Part shown: positions 37,497 through 49,208 of the stretch, piece after piece
How the letters are laid out: each line of letters begins with the position of its first letter
Numbering within the stretch: the stretch's first letter is position 1
From: Podocnemis expansa
Taxonomy: Eukaryota; Chordata; Testudines; Podocnemididae
Length of the DNA: 64,000 bases
Assembly: GCA_007922195.1 (NCBI GenBank)
Contig: ML681998.1
Span: 14,836,783 to 14,900,782, forward strand
Direction: 5' to 3'
Notes under the pieces: generated by a model
What the model was told of the DNA's origin: nothing
Database searches by the model: none
What the model saw: only the letters and a program-made list of their open reading frames with translations
Program-made: the position numbers and the translations under genes

Positions 37497-40226
37497 AAAA
37501 TGACTGCCATGAGTTCTGCCATGGATGGTTATAAACTGTTCAGGAAGGACAGGCAGGGAAGAAGAGGGAGAGGAGTACCACTATATGTAAAAGAGCTCTA
37601 TGACTGCTCAGAGCTCCATTATGGAAGTGGAAGCGTGCCTGTAGAAAGTCTGTGGGTTACATTGAGAGGGGAAAGCAACAAGGGGGATGTTGTGGTGGGT
37701 GTCTGCTATAGACCACCAGACCAGAAGCAGGAGGTGGATGAGGTGTTCTATGGACAACTAGCGGAAGCTTCTAGATCACAGGCCCTGGTGCTCATGGGGG
37801 ACTTCAATTTCCCTGACATCTGCTGGGAGGCCAATACAGCAGTGCATGGGCAATCCAGGAGATTTTTAGAGAGTGTTGGGGACAACTTTCTAGTACAAAT
37901 GCTAGAGGAACCAACTAGGGGCCTTGCACTGCTCGACTTGCTGCTCACAAACAGGGAAGAATTGATCAGGGACGTAGAGGTAAATGGTAAGCTAGGCAGT
38001 AGTGACCATGACATGGTTGAGTTCAGGATGCTGATTAAAGGAAGGAAGGAAAGAAGCAAAACAAAAACCTTGGACTTCAAAAAAGCAGATTTTGGCTCCC
38101 TCAGGGAACTGATGGGCAGGATCCCTTGGGAAGCTAATCTGAAGGGGAAAGGAGTCCAAGAGAGTTGGCTATATTTTAAAAAAAACTCTGCTAAGGGCAC
38201 AGGAAGTTGCCATTCCAGTTAGGAGAAAGAACAAACATGTGAGGCAGCCAGAATGGCTTAGCAGAGAACTCTGCTCTGAGCTTAAACATAAAAAGGAAGC
38301 TTATAGGAAGTGGAAGCTTGGTCAGATGTCCAAAAAGGCATATAAAGATATTGCTAGGGACTGCAGGGATAAAATCAGAAAGGCCAAAGGACAAATGGAG
38401 TTGCGGCTAGCGAGGGATGTAAAAGATAACAAGAAGGGGTTCTACAAGTATATTAGTAACAAAAAGAGGATCAGGGATGGTGTAGGCCCCTTGCTGAATA
38501 GGGCAGGCATCCTTGTGACAGAGGATGAGGAAAAAGCTGAAGTGCTCAATGCATTTTTTTCTTCAGGTTTCACAGGCAGGGTCAGCTCCCAGCCCACTAC
38601 CATGGGTGTGGCAGATGGGAGAGAAGACTACAGGCCCTTGGTGACGGAAGGTCAGGTTAGGGACTACTTAAAGAAGCTGGATGTGCACAAGTCTATGGGG
38701 CCGGACAAACTGCATCCAAAGGTGCTAAGGGAATTGGCCGACAAAATAGCCGCACCGCTGGCCGTTATCTTTCAAAACTCATGGAGAACAGGGGAGGTGC
38801 CAGAGGACTGGAAAAAAGCAAATGTAGTGCCTATTTTCAAGAAAGGGAAAAAGGAGGATCCAGGGAATTACAGACCAGTCAGCCTCACCTCAATCCCTGG
38901 AAAAATTATGGAGCAGATTCTCAAAGAATCCATCCTCACACACTTAGGGGAAAATAAAGTGATCAGGAACAGTCAGCATGGATTTACCAAGGGTAAAACA
39001 TGCCTGACCAATCTCATTTCCTTCTATGAGCAGATGACTGGTTTTCTGGATGCGGGAAGCACCGTTGATGTGCTATACCTTGATTTTAGCAAGGCTTTTG
39101 ATACAGTTTCCCACAGCATTCTCATTGGCAAAGTAAGGAATTATGGGTTGGATAGTTGGACTATAAGGTGGATAGAGAACTGGCTAGATCAACGGCTTCA
39201 GCGTGTAGGAATCAATGGTTCCATGTCTAGCTGGCAGCCGGTCACGAGTGGTGTGCCCCAGGGGTCGGTCCTGGGGCCGGTTCTGTTCAGCATTTTCATC
39301 AATGATCTGGATGATGGAATAGACTGCACACTCAGTACGTTTGCGGATGACACCAAGCTGGGGGGAACAGTAGACACGTTGGAGGGCAAGGACAGGATTC
39401 ATGGAGACCTAGATAAATTGGAACAATGGGCCAATAGAAACCTTATGAGATTCAATAAGGATAAGTGTAAAATCCTGCATTTGGGACCAAAAAACCCCAT
39501 GCACTGCTACAGGCTGGGAAACATTCAGCTAAGTAGCAGCAGTGTAGAAAAGGACCTGGGGGTTATGGTGGATGGGAAGCTGGATATGAGTCAGCAGTGT
39601 GCTCTTGCTGCCAAAAAGTCCAATGGCATACTGGGCTGCATCAAAAGAAGTATTACCAGCAGATCAAGGGATGTGATCATTCCCCTCTATTCTGCACTGG
39701 TGAGGCCACATCTAGAATACTGTGTTCAGTTTTGGGCTCCCCACTACAAAAAGGACAGGGACATGCTAGAGAGAGTTCAGAGGAGGGCAACCAAAATGAT
39801 TAAAGGGCTAGAGCACAAGCCCTATGAGGAAAGACTGGAAGCATTAGGCTTATTTAGTCTGCAGAAGAGAAGATTGAGGGGGGATTTGATAGCAACCTTC
39901 AACTACTTGAAGGGATGCTCTAAGGAAGATGGAGCTCGACTGTTCTCGGTAGTAATGGAGGACAGAACGAGGAGCAATGGTCTCAAGTTGCGGTTAGGGA
40001 GGTCGAGGCTGGATATTAGGAAAAACTTTTTTACCAGGAGAGTGGTGAAGTCTTGGAATGAGCTGCCGAGGGACGTGGTGGAGTCTCCATCTTTGGAGGT
40101 GTTTAAGGCCCAGCTGGACAAAACCCTGACTGGGATGGTTTAAGTGGGAGTGGTCCTGCCTCTGGCAGGGGGTTGGACTAGATGACCTATGAGGTCCCTT
40201 CCAACCCTATGATTCTATGATTCTAT
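37497..40226 (+). mobile_element. Young CR1 LINE, 5'-truncated
   Basis: The element starts inside the ORF2 endonuclease domain and runs through the reverse transcriptase to a short 3' UTR (CCTCTGGCAGGGGGTTGG, GATGACCTATGAGGTCCC) and the tail ATTCTATGATTCTATGA, the octamer repeat diagnostic of CR1 3' ends. At about 2.7 kb it is the longest mobile element in the window. CR1 inserts by target-primed reverse transcription and usually truncates at the 5' end, as seen here. Confidence 0.95.
37500..40143 (+). pseudogene. CR1 ORF2: endonuclease + reverse transcriptase, one frameshift
   Basis: The first frame (37500-38222) is the C-terminal half of an APE-type endonuclease: VVVGVCYRPPDQ, LVLMGDFNFPDICW with the catalytic Asn of GDFN, and GSSDHDMVEF with the catalytic SDH. 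The second frame is open from before 38203 to the stop at 40141-40143 and holds the [15 protein letters not shown] (about residue 279 counted from 38239), [20 protein letters not shown] and the active-site FADD (residues 368-371), then the C-terminal [20 protein letters not shown] and [20 protein letters not shown]. The two frames are split by one extra A in the 8-A run 38178-38185. The endonuclease N-terminal part is lost to truncation, so this copy is not autonomous. It lies in the interval between POP1 and NIPAL2. Confidence 0.93.
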
Positions 40227-43200
40227 GACTGTATAATTTAGGAAGAAAAGATGTGTCTTCAGATGGAATTGGAACTAACTAGTGGGACAGAACAATTCAG
40301 AAAGGCAAGTCTAGTTAAGGAGCTGCAAAGCAGAAGGTTTCTGCAACATGAGTAAACAGAAAATATGGTGGAGCAGCATAGAGGCTGATGTTAGATATGT
40401 TGGTAAGTGGGAGACACAACCTCTGTGAGACAGACATGCTGCTAGAAAACCGGAAGGGAGGAGAGTTTGAAAATTAATACTGTAATGAATAGGAATAGAG
40501 GATTGGGTGTGAATGAGGATTTCAGCAGAAGTGGAATGGAGACAGCACCATACCCAAACAGTGAGGTACTGATTGATATAGAAGAACAGTAGGGTACTGA
40601 TTGATATGGAAGAAGCAGCAAAGTTCAGGCCTAAGGATGACAACAAGGATTGGGTGACTGTGGAGTAATGGAAAGCCTAAACTATGAAGGGAGTGTGAGG
40701 CAGTGTCTGAGGATTCACCTTCTGGGCAGAGGAACACTTCCGACTTAATGACATTTAGCTGGAGGAAAGTGAGAAGAAGCCATACATTTACTCAAGAAGG
40801 CTGGCAGGGAGCAGCAAATACTTCAGAATTCTGAAAACTCCCAGTTCCCACTGTAGTCAACAGGGGATCGTGGCCACCCAGCACCTCTGAAAATCAGACT
40901 TGGAAGATCTACTATTCTATCAGGTTGTACTGGCTTCCAAAGCCAGTGGCAATAAAACCTTGGAGGATCCTCTTACACGCTTGTAGGCTTTGTTTGTGCC
41001 ACCTTGTTCAGAGTTTAGTCTCCTCATGGATTGTTTTCACCTTAGATATACGTGATTACTACTGAAGATGTGGCCTTACGAGAGGTGGAGCACAATGATA
41101 TCCAGCAATATAGTATAAAGTCAGTTTATGGAATGGTTTGACATTTGTACCACAGTATGTGAAACATAGGTGTTAGTAATTGTCATGCCAGATCACGTAT
41201 GTCACACACTCAGCAAAATGCATAGTAATAAAGTGCTTTTTTGTTTTCTATGGCAAATTATACTGAATGCTTTTGTAAATGATGATCTGAGGAAAGGGGG
41301 GAGCCTTTGCAATGACAGAACTGTGATAACATAGAAGACATGTTGCTTTTGTCTCAGTTTTCAGAATGATACTTGTGAAGACAAGTCATCTTTGCGCGAT
41401 ATGAGTAGACAGAAGTGAGACCAAAGCTTTTCTAGCTGTATTTTATATCTGCCTTACAAATATATATAGAAAGTGATGGGAAGACAGAACCGCATGATTA
41501 CTACACCTACTGACTATATTATTGGTTATGCTGTGCTGTCTGCTAACGTGTGGGGGTGTTGATGGTTGACTTTGAGAAACTTAATGAAGGTTGCCAATGG
41601 AAATTTTGACATTCATGTTGATAAATGTGCAGGGTTTTTACAGGAATTCAGCTATCTGGACCAATTATAACTCTAAATATTTTTCTGAAAGAAAAGTTTG
41701 ATTTTTCACTTTCTTCTTGTCTGCCAGCCTGTTTTTCTTTTTTTACACTTCTGCATGATGCCAGTAAGCTTAGAATGCCAGTAATTGCATTGGTATTCTG
41801 CAAATGACAAGGAAACTATAAGAGTACTTTTGTCTGTCTTAACAAGATGAACTCACTCAGAAGGAACAGAAAGGCAAAGCCTTTGTGAATGTTGAAAATG
41901 GAATTCTGACATCTGCACTCTTGTACCATTCTTAATTAAACTTAAAAAGAAGAGTCTGTACAGCTATTAGGTCTAGTTAGGTTCTCATTTTATGGCTTTT
42001 TTCTGAGGCACCGAACACTGCCTAGGACAACATTTCCCAAATTTTTAAAATGTTGAGCCTCTCCCCCAACCCCGCTCAGGAAAATGAAATCAATCACTGC
42101 TCCCTAACTCACCCATGTGTTAGTAAAAGCACCTTAGTTTGTTCATCTTCTATGTTCCTCAAAGCTTTTGGATATGAAGCTAAGTTCTTACTTTTAAATG
42201 GAAGCTGAAACTGTGAAGAATGAGGGGGGAGTGATACTGGATAGTTGTCACATGTTTCTGGGGATCCCTGGAGCTGTGAGCCACTGTGTTACCCCTCTGC
42301 CTCTGCAAGAGTTAGCTTTATTGGTGATTAGATTGTGTGTTACCTGCCTGGCACACTAGTCTGTCTTCTTCATCAGCAAACTCCGTCAGGCTCTCCTGGC
42401 CTAGACCTCTTCTAGTAGGTAACAGTCAGTGAAAGCTACCCCCAAGCTCCGAGGTGTGTCTTTGCTATGCACGGTCCCTATCACTGTTCACAGTGGATAT
42501 TAAATTCACTGCTCTGCCAAAGAGTCAGTACCTCACAACTTATTAATGTAACTGGGATAAATGCACCCTTCCCTTCAAACACAGCCCTGAGTTGCTTTAT
42601 AATAAAAGTAAGATAAGTTGATTAACAGAAGAACAGGAATTCAATAATGCCAAATAAAACTGCTAAAGAAAAAAGTGGTCACACAAATAAATGTGAGCAT
42701 GGGTATCTGAAAGTCTAAAACCAAATCTATCAAGGTACAGTCTTTGTTGATGTTGGTTTCTCTCACCCACAGTCTCCTTTCTAATATTTGCTGGCCAGGC
42801 TTTCTCACAGAGATCAAATTGTAGGTTCTTATGTCTCCAAAGATGAAGAATGAAGATGAAGTCCTTCTTTGTTCCTTATAGTTTCAAAGGGATTGCCTTT
42901 GACTTACAAATTAGGAAGACTTCCTGGGGATCCAGTCTACTGTGTCTCTCTGGAGTATAGGAGCCATGTTAATGCTCTGTCCCTCAAGTTGGGGCTCAGT
43001 GGCTTTGTTCTCTGCTAATTCATAAACTGAGATAAACCCACATTCCTTTGTCTAGGACAGGCCTGTTTATTACCTTTACTAAGGCTAGGCTATCTGGTCT
43101 GACATAGCCCAGTAAAATCATATAGAGGAAATTCATGTCACATAGAAGGCTATTAATAACTAGCATATATTATTAGCATTCATATGATACCCCACAGAGC

Positions 43201-44109
43201 ATATTTGGTACAAATATTATTGCAGTAGAATGGAGGGGTGTAAATACAGGGTTATAGTGGTGTGACTACACAGATGCCTGTGGTCACTGCAGTGCACAGG
43301 GTGTGAATACAGGGGTGTCTAACGTCACAGTAGTACTCCAGGATTCCTGTGGTTTTTGGGAGTACTGTACTAGGATGTGTGTAGCTGGTTTACAATTTCA
43401 CATGAGGTTGGTTTTTGTTCAGGAGACCTACAGGGGAAATACTTTCACTCTTTTAGTCAGTTGTAGAAGAAAAAAAATGTAGCTTGTGAGTTCTGTAGAA
43501 CACTTGGGCAGAGCCATGACATAATGGTTTTTCAGGCTTTTCTCTCTTAACTATTCACTTTGGCATTATACCAATACTAAAGTACATTATATGGACTAAA
43601 GGTGCTAGTAGTGCTCATAAAAACACTTGTGCCTATATACTACATATGTTCCATCATTTGTGGCTCTATGATGCTGCTAAAACATTGCCAGAGTCTTTAT
43701 TACACCTGTCCCACCAGGACCACGGTTCAGATGGAGTTTACTTTCTCTTTACAAATGCTGCTCATGGAATGCGGTGGTTGCTCTAAGTCTTCAGCCCAGA
43801 TGTCCATTTCTTCTCCTCCTTGCAGTTCAGCTGCATTAAGTTAATGTGATTCCTGGTATGTATAGCCGTGTTTTGCATTGTAGCTTTAAATTTACTGTAA
43901 ATCAAGACTGCATGTAACAGAATAAATTGAATTATGGAATAATGAGACAGAGGTATTTACCAGGTGAAAGACCAAGAAGGCAATTCACCCTTGAACTGGT
44001 GCTGAGCCCAGTGTATCAGTAGAGGAGTTGGGGGGGTTGTCTCCCGTACTCTGGGACTGCCCACACTTGCTGTGTTAATTGTGCATATTGCAGTAGTGTC
44101 TTAGAGCTC
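40227..44109. other. Intergenic; possible old unclassified repeats
   Basis: No gene was recognised. The segment about 42290-43200 has the feel of an old retroelement (several AATAAA words, TAACTGGGATAAATGCACCC) but has no partner copy, ends or TSD here. Confidence 0.35.
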
Positions 44110-44235
44110 CACTCATGGATCAGGACCCGATTGTACTTAGCACTTTAGAGACACTCACTAAAAAGATGACTCCTGCCCCAAAGAGCCAGCAATCCAAATG
44201 TAAGATGACAGACAGTAGGTATATACAAGTGAGTG
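44110..44235. repeat. Ancient SINE/LINE-like fragment
   Basis: GGATCAGGACCCGATTGTAC, TTAGCACTTTAGAGACAC, then CTGCCCCAAAGAGCCAGCAA. It shares its core with 36030-36110. A possible reverse partner, CAGTGCCAAGCACATGGTCA, is at about 32230. Confidence 0.5.
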
Positions 44236-44512
44236 AGGGAAAACACAGTATAACACTGAGATGACCACGCACCTTGGCTGCTACAGCCTCTGATGGAGCT
44301 ACTGAGCAATAGCCAGGATCTGGGTTTGCCCCAGTCATGCCTCAGCCGAGCTCCTAAAGAACTAAAAAGGCCCTCTGTGAAGGGCGCCTGTCACGAGGGA
44401 CAGTAGTCAGGCTTTATGACTGCTGTGTATCTATTTTACATGGGTTCAGCCACGGTGAAGTTCATAGATTCCAAGACTTTAACATCAGAAGGGATCATAT
44501 AATCATCTAGTC

Positions 44513-44861
44513 CAGTGGTTTTCATTTTTTTTCCTGGGACTCAGTTGAAAAAAATCATTGATGCCTGTGACCCAACAATTACATCTCTGAGCAAGACAAA
44601 CAATGAGTCTGTTGAGACTTTTAAAGACTTTTAAATACCACAAAAGGTCATGCAATAAATAAATTTGTTAGTCTTTAAAAGTGCCACTAGACTCCTGGTT
44701 TGTTTTGCTGAACTAGACTAACATGGCTAACCCCCAGGAACTTGGCACCTTTGAGCAATGCATTCTAATCTTTCAGTGGCAGCAGCAAGGGGTACTGCAA
44801 TCAAGTACCTGAGAGTCTGAGATCCAGTACTGGGTCCTAACCCACAATTTGAAAACCTCTG
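44513..44861. mobile_element. hAT-like MITE, inverted copy, interrupted
   Basis: This copy has ends CAGTGGTTTTCA and GAAAACCTCTG and a perfect 8-bp TSD, ATCTAGTC (44505-44512 and 44862-44869). Its interior is the reverse complement of 35255-35439, expanded by a PLE terminal-repeat fragment at about 44600-44755. The element itself sits in an old CR1 tail. Confidence 0.85.
44600..44755. mobile_element. PLE terminal-repeat fragment nested in a hAT MITE
   Basis: GACTTTTAAATACCAC, GTCATGCAATAAATAAATTTG, TTAGTCTTTAAAAGTGCCAC and the tail GAACTAGACTAACATGGCTA are a short inverted pair of PLE pseudo-LTR sequences. The surrounding DNA is the hAT element 44513-44861. Confidence 0.65.
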
Positions 44862-45519
44862 ATCTAGTCTGACCTTTAGTACAATGCAGGCCACAAAACC
44901 TCACCCACTGATTCCTATGATAGGCCTTTAACTGAGTTACTGAAGTCCTCAAATCATGGTTTAAAAATGGCAAGGTAAAGAGGATCCACCAGCAAGTGAC
45001 CCATGCCTCATGCTGCAGAAGAATGGGGGGCGAGAGGGAAGATCAGGGCCTCTGCTAATCTGCCCTTGGGAAATATTCCTTCTCAAACTCACATATATGG
45101 TGATAATTTAAACATTGTGCATGTGGGCAGGATTCACCAGCTAGACACACACAAAGAATTCTCTGTAGTAACTCAGAACCCACCCCATCTAACATTCTAT
45201 CACAGTGCAAACACAAATTTGCCCCCTAGAGCACAGGTTGTAAGTATCTTGCAGGACTGCTATTGGCTCTGTCTGGTCTGTGTGGTATGGTACCAGTCTG
45301 GAACCTGTTCTAAAGGCACATGACTGAAAGGCTCACAAAACATCTAACAATTGAATCAGCCATTTGATGGTCACAGTGCAGCCAGCAGGAAACATTAGAA
45401 CTGTGTTCTCTCTTCTGGTGTCTGGGATGTACTAACATCACAGTTTGTTGAATATGATTACAAGTATCTTACATTTAAAAGCCACTTCTGCAGTGCTTTA
45501 ATTAAACTGTATTTTGTTA

Positions 45520-46516
45520 TTGGTTTCAGAGGGATAGCCATGTTTTTATTGTGTTCAGCAAAAATGATGAGGAGATTTGTGGCACCTTAGACTGTCTACA
45601 CTTAAGAAGTTAGTTTGAAATAATTTACTTCAAATTAATTATTTTGAACTAATAATGGTTAATTCAAATTAAATTAATTTGAACTAACATGGCTCCACTA
45701 GAAACCCAAATCGAACTAGCATGTCCATGGACAGGACTTGCTAGTTCAACTTAGGAAGGGGGCAATATGGGAAGTGTGGCAACATGGTACCCAAGAAGGG
45801 CCATGCCCCCACGCAAGACATAGACAGAGGAAGGCACCTGGGAAGGGGAAGGTCCAACAGTGTTAATTGAAACTAAAGGTTAGTTCAAATTAACACTGCT
45901 CCATTGGGTTAATTTGAACTAATAAGGTCGAATTAACCATTACTTCAATGTTAAGCAAGGTTTTATAACTTCCAAGTAAGCATTTGTACTTCGAACTAAG
46001 GAATTCCTTAGTTCAAAGTAATGAAAGCCAGTGTAGCCGTACATTAATTTAGTTTGAATTAATCCTCATTAATTCAAACTAAATTGTAAGTGTAGACGTA
46101 CCCTTAGAGACTAACAAAAAATCTTGGTATGTGTTGGGGGGAGGAGGGCATAAGCTTTTATGGGTTGGAACCCACTTCGTCAGATCCATGAAATGGAGAC
46201 TTCAGTTTGTAAGGTACTTATATACACATGCAACAGTGAGTTACAGCTTATGAGGATGGCAACTGCTAATGAGAGCAATTCAGTCGGGGAGAAAGAGACT
46301 CACTGAAAACAGTTGATATGAAGGCGTGAATTGCCAAAAGAGGGACCATTATTTTTGTAGTGAGCTGGCCATTCCCTGTTTCTGTTCTGGCCTAGTCTGA
46401 CAATGTCAAGTTTGCATATGCATTCCAGCTCTGCAGTTTTACGCTGAAGTCTCTTTTGATCATTTTGTTTGTATTTTGTTAGTTCTTTGTTTAGGTGACC
46501 TGACCCCATTTTAAAT
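45520..46516 (-). mobile_element. Second-subfamily PLE, interrupted by a MITE
   Basis: The left edge has the PLE tail (CAGAGGGATAGCCATG...CAGCAAAAATGATGAGGAG) and the terminal repeat, split at GTGGCACC-TTA by the MITE at 45590-46103. It then continues AGAGACTAAC, GGGCATAAGCTTTTATGGG, GAACCCACTTCGTCAG. Minus-strand 46509-46300 encodes a PLE C-terminus-like segment (LQRKTAELECICKLDIVRLG), comparable to LQRETAELKLICKLNSVKAG in copy 2. Confidence 0.7.
45590..46103. mobile_element. MITE with TTAATTTGAACTAA motifs, TTA TSD
   Basis: The ends are GACTGTCTACACTTA and TAAGTGTAGACGTACCC between TTA duplications (45587-45589, 46104-46106). Removing it rebuilds the PLE sequence GTGGCACC-TTA-GAGACTAAC. 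The interior carries many AATTTGAACTAA / TTAGTTCAAATTAA palindromic units. Confidence 0.82.
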
Positions 46517-46565
46517 GGCAGTATGCTATGGTGGGAATTTCAGACATAGGTTACTCTTTCCTGTG

Positions 46566-46690
46566 TAATACAGTGTTTCTCAACCCTTTTAATGCCAGAA
46601 ACTGGTTTGCTGTCTTTGTAAAGTGTGTCAGAGAGGTCTCAGAGATGAGTGCAAGTCCATGGATCAGCCACTGAGAAGTACAGCTCTGTA
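46566..46690. mobile_element. Possible degenerate hAT end
   Basis: CAGTGTTTCTCAACC-like sequence at the left edge resembles other hAT ends here, but no matching right end or TSD was found. Confidence 0.3.
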
Positions 46691-47026
46691 TGACACTACC
46701 GCAATCTGCCTGTGCTAGTGGGTTAGTGAATGTGTTGTGCTACCGCTTATGCCATTAAACAGCATATCAAATGCCAATTAGCAAGATCTGGAATTTGGCC
46801 AATGGTTTATGTTGCCAGATTTCTAAGCTATGATTTCTTTTGTGTTGAAAGTCTTATTCATGCATGCTGAATAAATATTTTCTCCACTATTAATAGTATT
46901 TGTGCATGTTGCACAGCTTTCAGGCTATCAAAAAAAAAAAAAAAAGCAGCTAATCCAGCAGTTAATGATGTGATATGTTATATACTAATGAATATGGCAA
47001 ATACCATAGGTAGTTGCTGGTTGCTA

Positions 47027-47290
47027 ATAGACTCATAGACTCTAAGGTCAGAAGGGACCAAAATGATCATCTAGTCTGACCGCCTGCACAGTGCAGGCCA
47101 TAAAGCTTCACCAACCCACTCCTACAATGACTCTGATAATAGAGTCAAATGCCACACAGTATCCATTTAATCAGAGACAATGCCTCAACCAGATTCTACT
47201 GCTGATCTTTACCCCAACAAATAATATTTTGAATGAGGTGACTAAGCCAATTATAGTGCAGCTTGTTGTTAACATTGCTCAACACTATCC
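47027..47290 (-). mobile_element. CR1-type 3' end fragment
   Basis: AGACTCATAGACTCTAAGG, TCAGAAGGGACCAAAATGAT, CATCTAGTCTGACC is the reverse complement of a CR1-class 3' end. It continues with GTGCAGGCCATAAAGCTTCA, as in the copies at 44464 and 53492. Confidence 0.7.
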
Positions 47291-47302
47291 ATTATAAGAC
47301 CC

Positions 47303-47799
47303 AGGGCTAAGTTCACAAAGGTTAGTGCTGCAACCCCTGACTTCTAGGCATCCTGCCACCTAGTGAAATTCACAGCCTGAAATAAGTACGCGGGCTCCCA
47401 GTACAATGTATGGGGAGACTTAGAGGTCTGTGAAAGGGGTTCTCATAAGGCAGGAAGCTGAGTGAGGAGTTGCCTCAGCTAGTCAGCAGTAGAATGCAAA
47501 GGAAAAGGCTATGGCCCCAATGCGGAAGTCCCTACTCCAATGATTATTTAATTACCTTTATAAAGTGGCAGAGCTCCATTTGGAGAGCTTAAGAACCTTC
47601 CTTCACCACCATCACCCACACCGCCGCACAGACACAGCTAACCGACAGCTCAGTAGTGCCGGCACTCGCTTGGATCTGGGACACTTGCCTTCATATCCCT
47701 GCTCTAAATCAGGTAGAGGGAGGATTAAAGCCCAGTCACCCATAGCCACAGTGAGTGCCCTAAGCAGCAAGCTATTGAATCCATTGGGACACACCCACG
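47303..47799. repeat. Possible MITE hosting LTR copy B (left part)
   Basis: GGGCTAAGTTCACAAAGG at the left and CTGTGTGAATCTAGAC at about 49495-49510 on the far side of the LTR are a loose inverted pair, suggesting that LTR copy B inserted into an older element spanning 47303-49512. Evidence is weak. Confidence 0.3.
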
Positions 47800-49208
47800 T
47801 GTAAGGGGATTGATAGCCCTTTACTGAAACTAAATGGGCCTTTTGATTGGCCACTCCCACCTGGGAGCAGGACTCTGAAACAGACAGCCCCAGGGCCAAT
47901 GGGAGAGGCAGTGTCCCAGGATGGCCTGATTGACTGGCTGGACAGGCCAATGAGGGAGCCAGGAAACTGCAGGCTGGACATGCCTGGGCAAGCCAAAGTG
48001 TGTGTGGGGCAGAGCTAAGGAGCAAGCGCTAAGCAACCAGCAGCTGGGGAGCCAGAGGACCCAGGAAAGGGGGTCAGGCTGGACTGATTTATGCAGAGCA
48101 GACCCACAGCAACTGGACCAGCAGAGAGCCAAGTCAAGCTGAGCAGAGCAGAGCTGGAGCCAGAGGTGTCTGAAGCTGGGTGCTGGAGGCCAGAGAAGGA
48201 GCCCAAGGTGCTGATCTGATCTGTGCAGACCCACGGCAGGAGAACCAGAGGAACCTGAGGAGCACCCCAAAGAGCCACACAGAACCAGAGCTGCAGCCAT
48301 CTGGAGCTGGGTGTGGTGAGCAGCTGGGGGACAGTGAAGGGGGGCTGACTCTGGGAAGAAGGGCCCTGCCCCTAGAGCTTGGGGATGTGTGGCCAGAGCC
48401 TGCATCTGGTCCCCTGGATCATCCAGTTGCAGCCAGGCCTGGGCAGAGGGCTTGCAACATGGAGAACAGACTGTGAGACTGTTCCTCAGACCCCAGGGAC
48501 TGTGTGTAGTGCCCCCACACCCAGGAAATGGTACTGAGGGTTTACTTCTCACCCTTTTCCACTTTTTCTCTATTTACTTATTGGGTTATTTTTTTTTTTA
48601 TTTTTATGTGCTTAAATAAATTGTATTACTTTGAACTGTATATAGTGGCTGGTAGGCCAGAAGAATGGTCAGTGCAGTCAGCACCCTGCAGTGGGGACAC
48701 CCTAGCTCTGTCCTGAGAGACCACAATAAGAGTGGGGGTCATGCCCCCAGAAGTTCTGGGGCTCAGCCTTGTCAGGGTTACAGGGACTCCTCCACCCAGG
48801 AGATTGGGAGGGGCACTTTTGAAATCAGGCAGGCCTCTGGGCAGGGGCGTCGCTGGTGCTGGGCACTCCAGGGCACGTGCCCCGAACCCCAGCGCCAGAG
48901 TCCCAGATCTCTGGCCTGATTGGGCCGGAGATCCGGGGCCCAGGTGCCTGCAGCTGCTGTGGCCCCGTCCCCAGCCGGGGATCTGGGGCCCAGCCGCCCG
49001 CAGCGGCGCAGCAACACCTGGCCCTATCCCCGGCCAGGGGGCGGGGCCTGGGCCCATGCTCCAGGTCCCTCCCCCAGCCAGCAACGCCCCTGCCTCTGGG
49101 TGAAGGAAGTGGGAGCAGGGACCCAGATCCTTTCGCTACCCATCTTCAGCGGGGTGGTATACCAGACTGGAAAGTTCCCCAAGTAGCAGGTCTGTCCACC
49201 TGCTTACA
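47800..49208. mobile_element. Probable solo LTR, copy B (carries a hAT MITE)
   Basis: It has the same TGTAAGG start and CTGCTTACA end as copy A. TSDs are CACG (47796-47799) and CATG (49209-49212), consistent with one CpG decay. An AATAAA signal is at 48615-48620, about two thirds along. It is 1150 bp without the MITE at 48842-49092 and its extra 8-bp duplication. No TATA box was found. Long minus-strand open frames (e.g. 48552-47830) are by-products of GC-rich DNA. Confidence 0.75.
48842..49092. mobile_element. GC-rich hAT-like MITE inside a solo LTR
   Basis: This 251-bp element has TIRs CAGGGGCGTCGCTGG / CCAGCAACGCCCCTG with a perfect 8-bp TSD, CCTCTGGG (48834-48841 and 49093-49100). The paralogous LTR at 26288-27531 has no insert at the matching point, so it shows the empty site. 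Confidence 0.93.

Larger units (their letters stand above)
44464..45060 (-). mobile_element. CR1-type 3' end, split by a hAT MITE
   Basis: TTCATAGATTCCAAGAC...ATCAGAAGGGATCATATAAT (44462-44512) resumes after the MITE as CTGACCTTTAGTACAATGC...CACAAAACCTCACCC. The layout matches the fragments at 47027 and 53492. Confidence 0.65.

Noticed and set aside
39184..39402. Minus-strand open frames across the CR1
   Set aside because: They are shadows of the conserved reverse transcriptase on the plus strand; the same shadow occurs at 17735-17962.
42026..42290. Possible hAT element starting CAACATTTCCCAAA
   Set aside because: No matching right inverted repeat or 8-bp duplication could be located.
47830..48552. 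Minus-strand open frame of 240 codons
   Set aside because: It lies in the GC-rich part of solo LTR copy B. The paralogous LTR has a different open frame, and the peptide is Ser/Pro/Leu/Trp/Cys-rich with no recognisable domain.
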